Assembly: GCA_949751835.1 (NCBI GenBank)
Contig: CATKHK010000105.1
Coordinates: forward strand, 1-64,000
Direction: 5' to 3'
DNA from: Blepharisma japonicum
Taxonomy: Eukaryota; Ciliophora; Heterotrichea; Heterotrichida; Blepharismidae
Length of the DNA: 64,000 bases
Position 1 is the stretch's first letter, and the number at the start of each line of letters is the position of its first letter. The notes beneath the pieces were generated by a model. It saw only the letters and a list, made by a program, of their open reading frames with translations, had not been told where the DNA came from and searched no databases. Below are positions 24,055-33,030 of this stretch, one piece after another. Position numbers and translations under genes: made by a program.

Positions 24055-25032
24055 CTATTTTGTTTCTGATTTTTTATTCTTCCAGCTATATACAATCTCT
24101 CTAGCCAAAATATTCGAATTTTCATCCCCATTGAATAATTTCAAATTTAACAAAGCGTCACATTTTTTCCAATAAACCGATATTTTTGACTCGTTTGCCA
24201 TTTCCCCCTCAAAAATTTCTTCTTCTGTCTCAAATGCATTAGCTTCTTCATCTGACTCAATTTGCAGTTCTTCTGTAAAAAGAACGCTAGAAATCGGCTT
24301 AAATCCAATCTCATTTTCATCATAAAAGCTCTCTGACTCAATCAAGGACAAAACTCGTATATTTTCTTTATTTTGGAATTTTTGAGATTTTTGGGATGTT
24401 TCTGTGCTTTGTAACGACTGATGTGATTTAAGAGGTTTTTGAGACTCTTTGAAATCCAGTTCGTCTCCAATAGAAACAAGCCTTGGTCTAATCCCTAACT
24501 GCTGAGGAGAAATCTTTGGCTTGACTGGGCTTCCTAAATACTCTACATGAACCTTTAAACTTCCATCTGGAAATTGTATCTCAATAGGGCTTTGTGGGAA
24601 TTTCAAAATTTCATTTCTAGAAATTGATAAATCCCATAAGCAGTTTCTTTGAAAAGATTGAGGATCACCAATTTTTATTGAGGTTTGAGCTGCATAAGCT
24701 GAAGGAAATAGTAGGCTTGCACTCATCAATGAATTCATCAGAATTTTGAAATCATAACTTAGTCCTTTTGAAGGGATTTTTAGGTGGTTTGTAGATAAAT
24801 GAATATCTATATACCACTTCTCAAGTAAAAGTGGTTCACATCCTTCAACTATTTCTGTAATCTCTGCTATAAGCAGCCTATTCGCTTCTGATTGCGCATT
24901 TTTCTTCTGATTAAGCTGGCTTTTTAGCTGCTCTGTTACATCTTCTAATATATGTACATTTCTATTGTATTTTTCAGAAGGCTTGCTTCTTTTTTCTAAA
25001 AATTCAATAAGCTCAACAATGAATTCCAGCAT
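24055..25032 (-). CDS. hypothetical protein, possibly Atg13/HORMA-like, 325 aa
   Basis: A single exon ending in TAG. Residues 1-130 are helical and then beta-rich. LLLEKWYIDIH followed by a hydrophobic helix (LMNSLMSASLLFPSAY) resembles the Atg13 HORMA pattern of an 'E-W' strand and a helix ending in P.AY. The rest (about 170-325) is acidic and Ser-rich, as expected of a disordered Atg13 tail. This is a weak, pattern-level resemblance. If right, it would be a regulator of the Atg1/ULK autophagy kinase. The frame opens with GTG at 25041, but the first ATG is at 25032. Confidence 0.4.
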   Translation of the reverse strand: MLEFIVELIEFLEKRSKPSEKYNRNVHILEDVTEQLKSQLNQKKNAQSEANRLLIAEITEIVEGCEPLLLEKWYIDIHLSTNHLKIPSKGLSYDFKILMNSLMSASLLFPSAYAAQTSIKIGDPQSFQRNCLWDLSISRNEILKFPQSPIEIQFPDGSLKVHVEYLGSPVKPKISPQQLGIRPRLVSIGDELDFKESQKPLKSHQSLQSTETSQKSQKFQNKENIRVLSLIESESFYDENEIGFKPISSVLFTEELQIESDEEANAFETEEEIFEGEMANESKISVYWKKCDALLNLKLFNGDENSNILAREIVYSWKNKKSETK

Positions 25033-25716
25033 ATAAATCACTCTTTTTAATTATAAAATGACGAAATTATAATAAAAAATAAAAGAATAATTTGAGGGAA
25101 ACAAACTATCAGATTTTATATATTATATAAGGGCAAATAAATTTTATGTAAGTATTTAATTAGAATAGCGCAATGCTATGAAAATAAAAAATAGCTGGAG
25201 CTTAAAATTAAAAGCAAAAAGCATATTAATTACTATTTTATCTATCTTGTTAATACTTCTTCAAATATAAAGTAGAATGTCTTTAGAACACCATGATTTT
25301 TAGTTAGAAAATTTGTTTCACCTAAATAATAAAAGCTTCAATTTCCTTGAGAAAATTTAGGCACATAGTGAATAGTAAACAAAATCATGTATAAAATCAT
25401 AATTTTGAAGCCTTTACAAACTTTCGAATATAACAACATAGTAAAATTGAAATTTGCATTAACAGCTATTGACTACACTGAAGTATTAAAGAATATTCTA
25501 TTATTCGAAAAAGTGGTCCGAGGTCTATGTTTACCAGAAAATGGGAATTTATAGCATTATTTAATTTTTAATAATTATTTTCTAGCTTGATTATAATTTA
25601 AAAATACGTGCTTCTCTACTAAAACCTTAAATAATCAGTAAAAGTTAGTTCCTGTTTTTTTATTATATCCTTGATGGCGAAATCAATAATTATTAAAATT
25701 TTCAAAACTAATTGAA
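25033..25716. other. divergent intergenic region with a small ORF
   Basis: AT-rich. A 55-codon ORF lies at 25387-25554 (listed separately). A 30-codon hydrophobic ORF starts near 25178. Neither has a recognised family. The rest is presumed promoter sequence. Confidence 0.4.
25387..25554 (+). CDS. small ORF, 55 aa, uncertain
   Basis: ATG to TAG. The composition looks protein-like (KFALTAIDYTEVLKNILLF, then VVRGLCLPENG), unlike the surrounding AT-rich spacer. No TGA, intron or known motif. It could be a small gene, an exon remnant or chance. Confidence 0.22.
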   Translation: MYKIIILKPLQTFEYNNIVKLKFALTAIDYTEVLKNILLFEKVVRGLCLPENGNL

Positions 25717-26892
25717 ATGCAGCATACAAAGCGCAATAGAAAATCAAACTCATATTCAGTATTTCCATTTCTAAAGACAAAAGGGGAGTTGTCTCCACTT
25801 CCCATTTCGCCAGTAGATTCTGTCAAAAAGACTACATTTTCACAGCTAGCTTCAGGTTATGATACTTTACGCTTACCAAAACTGAGTAATTTTAGACACA
25901 AAAGTGAAGATCACAGCCCAGTTGATACTTGCGGCTCAATAGAAATATCTATTCCAAGGCTTCTTCCATCAAACATATCTAACAATTCATGTGGAAAAGT
26001 TAAAGCTTATGCTGTTAATACCCATCAAGGAATTTCCCGTACTTATAACGAAGATAAAGCAGTTATTATACTAAAAATAAAAAATCAAGTTTTAAGCGGG
26101 GAACAAAAATGACCTGATTGTTCCTATTTTGGCTTATATGACGGGCATGGAGGCCATTTGTGTTCTAATTTTTTAAGAGACAACTTACACCATTATATTA
26201 TTGGTGACCCACATTTTCCATCCTTACCAAAGATAGCTATTCTTCATGGTCTTGCAAAAGCTGAGTCTGAATTTATAGATCTTGCAAAGTCCACAGGCGA
26301 TAAATCAGGCTCATGTGTTCTTATAGTTCTAATTATTGGGAAAATATGTTATATCGCTAATATAGGCGACTCTAGAGCAATTTTAAGCACAGAACGAGGT
26401 AAAGAGGCATATTCCCTATCTAGAGATCACATCCCCACTAATGAAATTGAACAAAGTCGAATTAAAAATGCAGGCGGACAAGTTTATTGCTCAACCAAAG
26501 ATTTTAAATCATGCCGTGTTATTCCAGGTGGGTTAAATGTAAGCAGAACAATTGGAGATGTAAATGCTAAGCTAACAGAATTTGGAGGGATTCCCAACGT
26601 TATCAGTTCACAGCCTGATATCAGGACTATAAAGATTAAAAAGGATCATGATTTTATTTTGATGGGCTGTGATGGAGTTTTTGACGTTTTGTCCACAAAA
26701 GATGCAATTGAAACAGTGTGAAAAAGCACAGTGGATGAAGAAAATGTATCGCAGGCTTGCAGAAAAGGAGTTGAAACGGTACTGTCTGAAAGTATGAGAA
26801 AAAGAAGTTCTGATAATTTGACTGCAATTATGATCGCTTTTTCAAGTTTTGAAATGCATTGCCAGAGCATTTTTACGTCTACAAGATTGTAA
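25717..26892 (+). CDS. PP2C-type protein phosphatase, 391 aa (copy 1)
   Basis: A metal-dependent Ser/Thr phosphatase (PPM family). After a Ser-rich N-terminus of about 95 residues come the family motifs: THQGISRTYNEDKA (the RxxNED metal-site motif), FGLYDGHGGH, SGSCVLIVLI, ANIGDSRAI, LNVSRTIGD, MGCDGVFDVLS and SSDNLTAIMI. All acidic metal ligands are visible (NED, DGHGG, CDG, SDN). Two TGA codons are Trp (...GEQKW, AIETVW). No intron. A paralogue in the same orientation follows 469 nt downstream, and two decayed 3' fragments of the family lie further on. Confidence 0.93.
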
Positions 26893-27361
26893 GTATAGAC
26901 AGTGAAATATTTAGATATAAATTGATAATTTAATCATTTTCTGATAAAAATGAAAATTAAGGAACCTTTTTCTGATTATCAAATTTTTCTCCTATAAATT
27001 AAAATTTATAAAATTTGTTATTTAATTAGTCAGATCTTTAATAAATTATGATTTCCTCACGAAATGATAGTTCATGGTATTATACAGAAAAAATTTTCAT
27101 GCTTGTTTATTTTCATTTCTGAAAGAATATTTACTTAACTAATATTTTAATAATTTTTTATCATAAAAGCCCTAATTTTAATATGATTTTCTTTAATTCA
27201 ATGAAATAATTTATATTATTTTGAAATATTTTAATGATTAGATCTTACTCAAGCGATAATATTATCCCATATAAAATTTTACACATTAATTTAACATTTT
27301 TTGTCAACTTTTTAATTGGAATGAAGCTTCTTGATTGAATCATAAAAATGGAAACATTAAA
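26893..27361. other. spacer between the tandem PP2C genes
   Basis: Very AT-rich. No RNA gene or ORF of note is visible. Confidence 0.5.
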
Positions 27362-28564
27362 ATGCAACTTTTTGAACTAAAGAGGAGATCAAAATCTTAT
27401 TCAAATTTTCCTATTATCAATAAAAAAGTAAAATCAAGCCCCGTCACTCCATTAGCGATGGACTTTTTCAGAAAAAATACCTTTAGTTTTAATATCCAGA
27501 ATGAAAATCAGTTTAATTTGCCCGAATTAGGGAGCTCAAAAGCCTCAAACTATAAATCCTCTAATTCAATGAGAGCCTTTAATTTTATAGAAAGGCCGAT
27601 CCCAAATCTTTTACCTTCTACTGTATCAACAGGCTCATTTGGAGTAGTAAGAAGCTATGCCGCAAATACCCATCAAGGGCTTGTACGTACTTATAATGAA
27701 GATAAAGCTTTAATTATCATGAGAATTCAGCACAAAAACATAAACGAAAAATTTCAGCATTGACCGGATTGCTCTTTTTTTGGACTCTATGATGGGCATG
27801 GAGGCCATTTGTGTTCTAATTTCTTAAAAGATAATCTGCACCATTTTATTCTTGATAATCATCATTTCCCTTTATCACCAAAGAAAGCCCTAATCTACGG
27901 TTTCGAAAAAGCAGAAGCAAAATTCATTGAGCTTGCTAAATTAAAAGAAGATAACTCAGGCTCATGTGCTCTTGTAGTCTTAATTGTAGGGAAAAAGTGC
28001 TACATCGCTAATGTTGGAGACTCAAGAGCTATTTTAAGTACACAAAAAGGGAATGAATCATATAATTTATCTAGAGATCATAGACCATCTGATGAATCTG
28101 AACTCAAAAGAATCCGAATTGCAGGCGGCCAAGTATATATTAGCTCTAAATTGGATGCTAAAGATCATAAAGCCTATAGAATCCTTCCTGGAGGATTAAA
28201 TGTCAGCAGGACTATTGGGGATTTAAATGCAAAGCTAGACGAATTTGGAGGAATACCGAACGTTATTAGTCCTGAGCCTGAAATAAGGACTTTAAAGATA
28301 AAAAATGATCACGATTTCATTGTGATGGGATGTGATGGGATTTTTGATGTTTTATCTACCAAAGAAGTAGTTGAAACAATATGAAAAAGCAGTGTTGAAG
28401 AGGAAAATATGGTCTCAAATGCGTGCCGTAAAGGAGTTGAAGCAGTAATTTCTGAAAGTATGAGGAAAAAAAGCTCAGATAATTTGACAGCAATTATCAT
28501 TGCTCTTGGAGGATTTGAGGTATTTTGTAGAAATTTTTTTACATCAAGAGTATTGCAAGAGTAA
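27362..28564 (+). CDS. PP2C-type protein phosphatase, 400 aa (copy 2)
   Basis: A tandem paralogue of the preceding phosphatase, with the same layout. The N-terminus MQLFELKRRSKSYSNFP aligns with MQHTKRNRKSNSYSVFP of copy 1, which fixes the start at 27362 rather than the in-frame TTG 27 nt upstream. Motifs: THQGLVRTYNEDKA, FGLYDGHGGH, ANVGDSRAI, LNVSRTIGD, MGCDGIFDVLS, SSDNLTAII. TGA is Trp at the same two alignment positions. It has a few extra residues before the PGGLNVSRTIGD motif (SSKLDAKDHKAYR in place of SSTKDFKSCR). All metal ligands are kept, so it should be active. The substrate is unknown. Confidence 0.93.
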
Positions 28565-29289
28565 ATTATTTTGATTAGTAAATAAAATAAATATTAAATC
28601 GATAATAAAATAGAGAAAAACTAAATTATTCTAAAATAAATCAATTTATGCTATTTTTTGCTGCAATTGTTTATTATCAAAATTAATATTTTTAATTTAG
28701 TAAGATGATAATTTGTACGGAATTTAAAGAACCCATAATCATTTATATAGGATTTAAAGATTAAAAAGAACATGATTCTATTTTGATTGCCTAAAATGGG
28801 ATTTTTATTTTTAAGCAAAAAATGATTCAATCGATGCCTGTAAAAGCGTAATTGATAAAGAAAAGTAATCAGAGCTTCTGGAAACAATCATAAGCGAAAT
28901 GATTATAAGCTTTTTCAAGTTTTAAAATGAGATTCAAGGAATATTTACTTCTATAAGAAAAAATCTATGCATATTCAGCAAAATGAGTTTATAAATATTG
29001 CATAAACTGATCATATAATAAATTCTAATAAAAATAGGGATTTAGTTAATATCGTCAATTAAATAGCTTATCCAAAAATAAAATTTGCATAATTAAATTT
29101 AAAATAATCATGATTTCTTCAATAAATGGGTACTTTTTGATGCTTCAAAATATGCTTTTGCTCATGGTTAGTTAAATATAATTCAAATTATTGAACTTTA
29201 ATTATCTTTAAATTGGCTAATTTAAAAAGCATTCGCAAGCCTAACTGACTCCTGACTATACAAAAGTTTTTATCTAATCAGCCTGTTAA
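28565..29289. other. spacer holding a PP2C remnant
   Basis: AT-rich, and it contains the decayed PP2C 3' fragment listed separately (about 28715-28960). The part next to the carbonic anhydrase 3' end shares blocks with 30840-31000 (AAAATAGGGATTTAGT and AAAATTTGCATAATTAAATT). Confidence 0.6.
28715..28960 (+). pseudogene. decayed PP2C 3' fragment (copy 3)
   Basis: The nucleotides follow the 3' third of the two intact PP2C genes. ATTTAAAGATTAAAAAGAA.CATGATT.TATTTTGAT matches the ...IKIKKDHDFILM region, then GGGATTTTTATTTTTA matches DGVFDVLS. TATAAGCTTTTTCAAGTTTT matches the ...IAFSSFE end, and ATATTTACTTCTATAAG matches the C-terminal FTSTR. The frame is broken repeatedly by small deletions and stops, and the 5' two thirds is missing. 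It is closer to the second fragment at 30550 than to either intact gene. Confidence 0.7.
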
Positions 29290-30060
29290 CTAAAATATTA
29301 ATAAATATACTGATAGCCCCAATATTAGTAGATTAGAGCTGTCATAATAAATTACCTCTCTTTCCTTCAGTTCCTGGACAGGTCTATTATTTCCATTCCC
29401 GCACCACAAACTTGCATTTCCTGCCCACTTAGAGTTGAAAAATTCAAACTGTTCTTGGCTTATTTCCTGGATTTTATCCCACAAAAGCCACTCAACACCT
29501 TCAGTGCATGGAGGTGTAGTTAGTGACCCTTCGTAATAAAAGAAATTCACCAAACCGAACCAATTAAAAACATCAGAAAGATCAATTTTAGTTTCCTCGG
29601 TTTCTGATTCAATAACTTTTTCAATAAATTCATTGCTGCTGTTACCAATTTTGAACAGAACTCCTACAACAAAAGCGACATGTCCAGAAGAATCTTTCTG
29701 GACGCTGTGCATTTCAAGGTCATAGCTGTTCCCGTCAATGTGATGCTCAGAAGGAGCATGGAAATGAAACTGGGCTCCATATCCGACCTTTTTGCTGCCA
29801 ACTTGTAGTGTTCCATTGATGAAATTCCCTTCTACTTCGAAGTTGTGGTCATTGAATTCGCCTTCTGCCTTATGAGTTTTATAGTCAAAATAAATGCCGT
29901 TTGAGATTGTTGTTTTGACATGAGAGGTATCAATATTTATTGGAGATTGAAAATTACCTGTAGCGCATGTGCCTGTCCAATCTTTATTTGGATCGCAATA
30001 ACTTATTGATCCTGAGACTATCAGCGGAATTGAAAGTAGAATTATTATCAAAGTGACCAT
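29290..30060 (-). CDS. alpha-carbonic anhydrase, secreted and probably GPI-anchored, 256 aa (copy 1)
   Basis: Interconverts CO2 and bicarbonate with a zinc ion. Signal peptide at residues 1-18 (LIIILLSIPLIVSGSIS). Alpha-class motifs: QSPINIDT, zinc ligands His99, His101 and His118 (FHFHAPSEHH, LEMHSVQ), and the YEGSLTTPPCTEGVEW loop with the catalytic Thr. A Cys pair is likely (TGTC...PPC). The C-terminus ends in a hydrophobic tail (SSNLLILGLSVYLLIF) with no cytosolic residues, as in GPI-anchored proteins, so it should sit on the cell surface. No intron. It is one of a tandem pair, each with a decayed PP2C piece at its 3' side. Confidence 0.93.
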   Translation of the reverse strand: MVTLIIILLSIPLIVSGSISYCDPNKDWTGTCATGNFQSPINIDTSHVKTTISNGIYFDYKTHKAEGEFNDHNFEVEGNFINGTLQVGSKKVGYGAQFHFHAPSEHHIDGNSYDLEMHSVQKDSSGHVAFVVGVLFKIGNSSNEFIEKVIESETEETKIDLSDVFNWFGLVNFFYYEGSLTTPPCTEGVEWLLWDKIQEISQEQFEFFNSKWAGNASLWCGNGNNRPVQELKEREVIYYDSSNLLILGLSVYLLIF

Positions 30061-31143
30061 TTATTTACCATGAACAATAAAAACTGGTAATTTAACTCTT
30101 TTACTAGCTTCCATTCATTAAAATAAAATATAAAAATCAAAATTACTTCCTTTTTGATATTTATTCATTCATTAAGTTTCACTCAAAATTTTCACTAGAT
30201 TTACCCTGTCCTTTGTTCAAGATGGTGGATATAATTGAATTTTAGCAATAAAATACATAAATTTCATCAAAATTATCATCTCTTTTATTTATTAATTAAC
30301 TGGCTAAATAATTTAGGTTTGTAAAATTCTTAAAAATAAACATGCCAAACAAGCTAAATAAAAGATGATTATGAAATGAGCTCTTTGTTTGTAATAGCTA
30401 TATTAGAATTTAATAAGTTGTGTCAGCTAACAGACTAAGGATCTTGAGCTTTGTTCTGATGAAGGCCTTTATGCTAATGCTATCATGTTTAAACAAAAAT
30501 ACGAAAATTGTATATTTGAGACTATTATAAAGTATATAATCATTCACATAAAGTATGATTTATATAAAAATTAAAAGAAAATTGTTTTATATTGATGGGA
30601 AAAATGCAATTTTTGATGTTTAAGTAAAAAAGATGCATTTGAGGTTGTTGGAAAATTCATTGATAAAGAAAATTCACCAGAGCCTATAGAAACTATCTGA
30701 AGCCCAATATATGAAAGAAGTTTATAAATTTAACTACAGCTATAAGCTTTTTCAAGTTTTGAAATAAGCTATCAAGGGGTATTTACTTCTATAAAGTAAG
30801 CATTTATATTTAATCATCAAGAATGTATTTATAAATATTTCTATGCTAATGCATAAATTGAGCAAATAATTAATTCTGATAAAAATAGGGATTTAGTGAA
30901 TATTTGGTTATTAAATTGCTTACAAAAACATAAAATTTGCATAATTAAATTTAAATAAATTAGATTTTTTTTAAAATTGGTGTTTTTGATGATTAAAAAT
31001 ATTCCTTATAAAATATATGAGTCCTTAGCTATCTAAAATACCCAGTTTCTTAAACTTTCTCAAATTTGGCACGTTTAATTAATTAATTTACTAAAATACC
31101 TCTGACCCTATTAAAGACTTTTAATAGATAATAAATCTGTTAT
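30061..31143. other. spacer between the carbonic anhydrase genes, with PP2C remnant
   Basis: The first about 60 nt upstream of the gene start resemble the same position upstream of copy 2 (ATGAACA.TAAAAACTG then TTTTACTAG), so the promoter was duplicated too. The PP2C remnant lies at 30550-30800. The rest is AT-rich without genes. Confidence 0.6.
30550..30800 (+). pseudogene. decayed PP2C 3' fragment (copy 4)
   Basis: It covers the same region as the fragment at 28715-28960: TATTGATGGGAAAAATGCAA then TTTTTGATGTTTAAGTAAAA (from DGVFDVLSTK), ATTGATAAAGAAAA, and TATAAGCTTTTTCAAGTTTT then TATTTACTTCTATAA. Both remnants share ATTGATAAAGAAAA, which the intact genes do not have in that form. They therefore descend from one already decaying copy that was duplicated together with the carbonic anhydrase gene. 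Confidence 0.7.
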
Positions 31144-31914
31144 CTAAAAGATTAATGCAAATATTGATAGTCCCATAATTAGAAGATTTGAGCTTTCATA
31201 GTAAGTAACCGTTCTTGAATTCAATGACTGGAGAGCTCTATTATTTCCTTTCCCGCCTGCAAAGTTCGTATTTCCAGCCCAGTGAGAGGTGAAAAACTCC
31301 AGCTGATCTTGGCTTATTTCCTGTATTTCTTCCCACACAAACCACTCAATCCCTTCAGTGCATGGAGGTGTAGTTAATGACCCTTCGTAATAATAGAAGT
31401 TTGCCAAATCGTCATCCAAAATGTCAGAAAGATCAATTTTAGTTTCCTCAGTTTCTGATTCAATGACTGTATCAATAAAGTCATTGCTGCTGCTACCAAC
31501 TTTAAAAAGAACTCCCACTACAAAAAGAGCATTTCCTGAAGAATCTTTCTGGACACTGTGCATTTCAAGGTCATAGCTGTTCCCGTCAATGTGATGCTCA
31601 GAAGGAGCATGGAAATGAAACTGGGCTCCATATCCTACTTTTAGGCTGCCAACCACTAAGGTCCCATTAACGAAATTCCCCTCGACTTCGAAGTTGTGGT
31701 CAGTGAATTCGCCTGTTTCCTTGCGGGTTGTGAAGTCAAAAAGAATGCCCTTTGAGAGTGTTTTTGTTGTGACACTAGTGGTGTCAATATTTATTGGAGA
31801 TTGATTTGTGCCTGTAGAGCAGGTGTCTGTCCAATCAGCTCCTGATTGTGAATAGCTTATTGACCCTGAAACTATAAGTGGAATCGAAAGAAGAATTGAA
31901 ACCAAAGTAATCAT
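31144..31914 (-). CDS. alpha-carbonic anhydrase, secreted and probably GPI-anchored, 256 aa (copy 2)
   Basis: Same length and plan as copy 1. It has a signal peptide (LVSILLSIPLIVSGSIS), QSPINIDT, the zinc-ligand segment FHFHAPSEHH...LEMHSVQ, YEGSLTTPPCTEGIEW, and a hydrophobic C-terminus (SSNLLIMGLSIFALIF) suited to a GPI anchor. The catalytic core is nearly identical to copy 1. Differences cluster in the N-terminal mature region and near the end (copy 1 has NASLWCGNGNN where copy 2 has NTNFAGGKGNN), so copy 2 lacks one Cys there. No intron or TGA is needed. Confidence 0.93.
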   Translation of the reverse strand: MITLVSILLSIPLIVSGSISYSQSGADWTDTCSTGTNQSPINIDTTSVTTKTLSKGILFDFTTRKETGEFTDHNFEVEGNFVNGTLVVGSLKVGYGAQFHFHAPSEHHIDGNSYDLEMHSVQKDSSGNALFVVGVLFKVGSSSNDFIDTVIESETEETKIDLSDILDDDLANFYYYEGSLTTPPCTEGIEWFVWEEIQEISQDQLEFFTSHWAGNTNFAGGKGNNRALQSLNSRTVTYYESSNLLIMGLSIFALIF

Positions 31915-33030
31915 TTATTTACTATGAACATAAAAAACTGACAATTAAACATTTTACTAGGAAAAATTATTTATCAAATCTTTCCATAAAAAACAATACA
32001 ATTAAACAGGAATACCTATTTTGGATGTAAATATCATTTTGATAAAGGACTCAAAATATAATTAGATATGCCAGATAGCTTTTTAAGGTTCTTTTATTAA
32101 ACTGCCTAATCTAAAAAAATTAAATCAAATTTAAAGAAATAGTAAAGATGCTAAGAAATTTCTCATTAATAGCACTTCTATTCTAATTAATTACCAACTT
32201 ATCATGCTATATTCTATATCTAAGTTTTCTTATCTTACAAATAAATTGGCTATTCCGGTTTGAGACGTTATCTCTGGGAGAGCTTAAACCCTATAGTTAT
32301 TTCGAATAAAATTTTGTTTAAGCTTGTCCTCTTTTGTTGATTAATTCTTGGAATTTTTCTGTTCCAAAAAAATTAATATATACAGTTAATTTATATGCTT
32401 TTTGGCATATTAATTAATGGTTTTTACAACCGCAGCTTCACATTCTATAAGCAATTAATATTATAATTTTCACTTTTTGAGGCTATTCTATGATATGGGA
32501 GCAACTTGATCTGTATAGAAAACTTGTTTTGATTTAATTTTGATTCTTTTATATCATTTGATTTTGGACTCTTTTCAGAGATAATTTGATGTCTTTAGAA
32601 AATTTGACTATATGCAGCAATTATCTATTACTTTTTCATTTCATGCAACGTGATTTAAACAAAAAGCAAGTATTAAGGGCCATTTAGAGTAAAAATGCAA
32701 AAATATGATATGTTTGCAAAAATTACTTTCTGTGTAAATATATAAATTATTCAATCAAATACTTGCTATTATGATTAAGTCTAAACTCATTACCTTAAGG
32801 GCTTGCAGAAATCTCTAAAGACATAATAAATTCTCTCTCAGGTGCGTTTGTTTCAAATTTGCCAGCACAAAAATGGGAATTCACCAATCCACTACAAATT
32901 CAAAATTTGCTGACTGTTTATTCCCTACCCCTCCATTTCCCAATCCATCTACATTTTTCTCTTAAAATTTCAATTTTCAGCATTCTCCCACATATTGCTT
33001 AAATTTTATCGGTTTTATAATAAAAGTAAA
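31915..33030. other. 1.1-kb AT-rich region without protein genes
   Basis: No coding frame of note on either strand with TGA as Trp. Positions 32257-32367 are richer in GC and can form two hairpins (listed separately). The segment 32440-32640 has loosely repeated TTTGATTTT-like runs. The last 150 nt are the presumed promoter of the PH-domain gene. Confidence 0.5.
32257..32367. ncRNA. candidate structured RNA (unassigned)
   Basis: GGTTTGAG (32257-32264) pairs with CTTAAACC (32283-32290), enclosing a second small stem CTCT/AGAG. Further on, TTGGAA (32348-32353) pairs with TTCCAA (32362-32367). Between them lies AAATTTTGTTT, loosely like an Sm site. Size and layout would suit an snRNA-like RNA, but I cannot match it to U1-U6 by eye. 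The strand is unknown. Confidence 0.2.

Larger units (their letters stand above)
28715..31930. repeat. tandem segmental duplication (PP2C remnant + carbonic anhydrase), two units
   Basis: Unit 1 is about 28715-30120 and unit 2 about 30550-31980. The offset is about 1.84 kb for the PP2C remnants and 1854 nt for the carbonic anhydrase starts. Shared non-coding blocks between remnant and gene (AAAATAGGGATTTAGT, AAAATTTGCATAATTAAATT) show that the whole segment, not only the genes, was copied. Confidence 0.7.

Noticed and set aside
26890-26903. GTAAGT...ACAG at the end of PP2C copy 1 as a possible intron
   Set aside because: It would be 14 nt and lacks the usual A position. The paralogue also ends at about this point, so the TAA is taken as a true stop.
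28651-28887. 78-codon minus-strand ORF
   Set aside because: It lies antisense across the PP2C remnant and has no family features.
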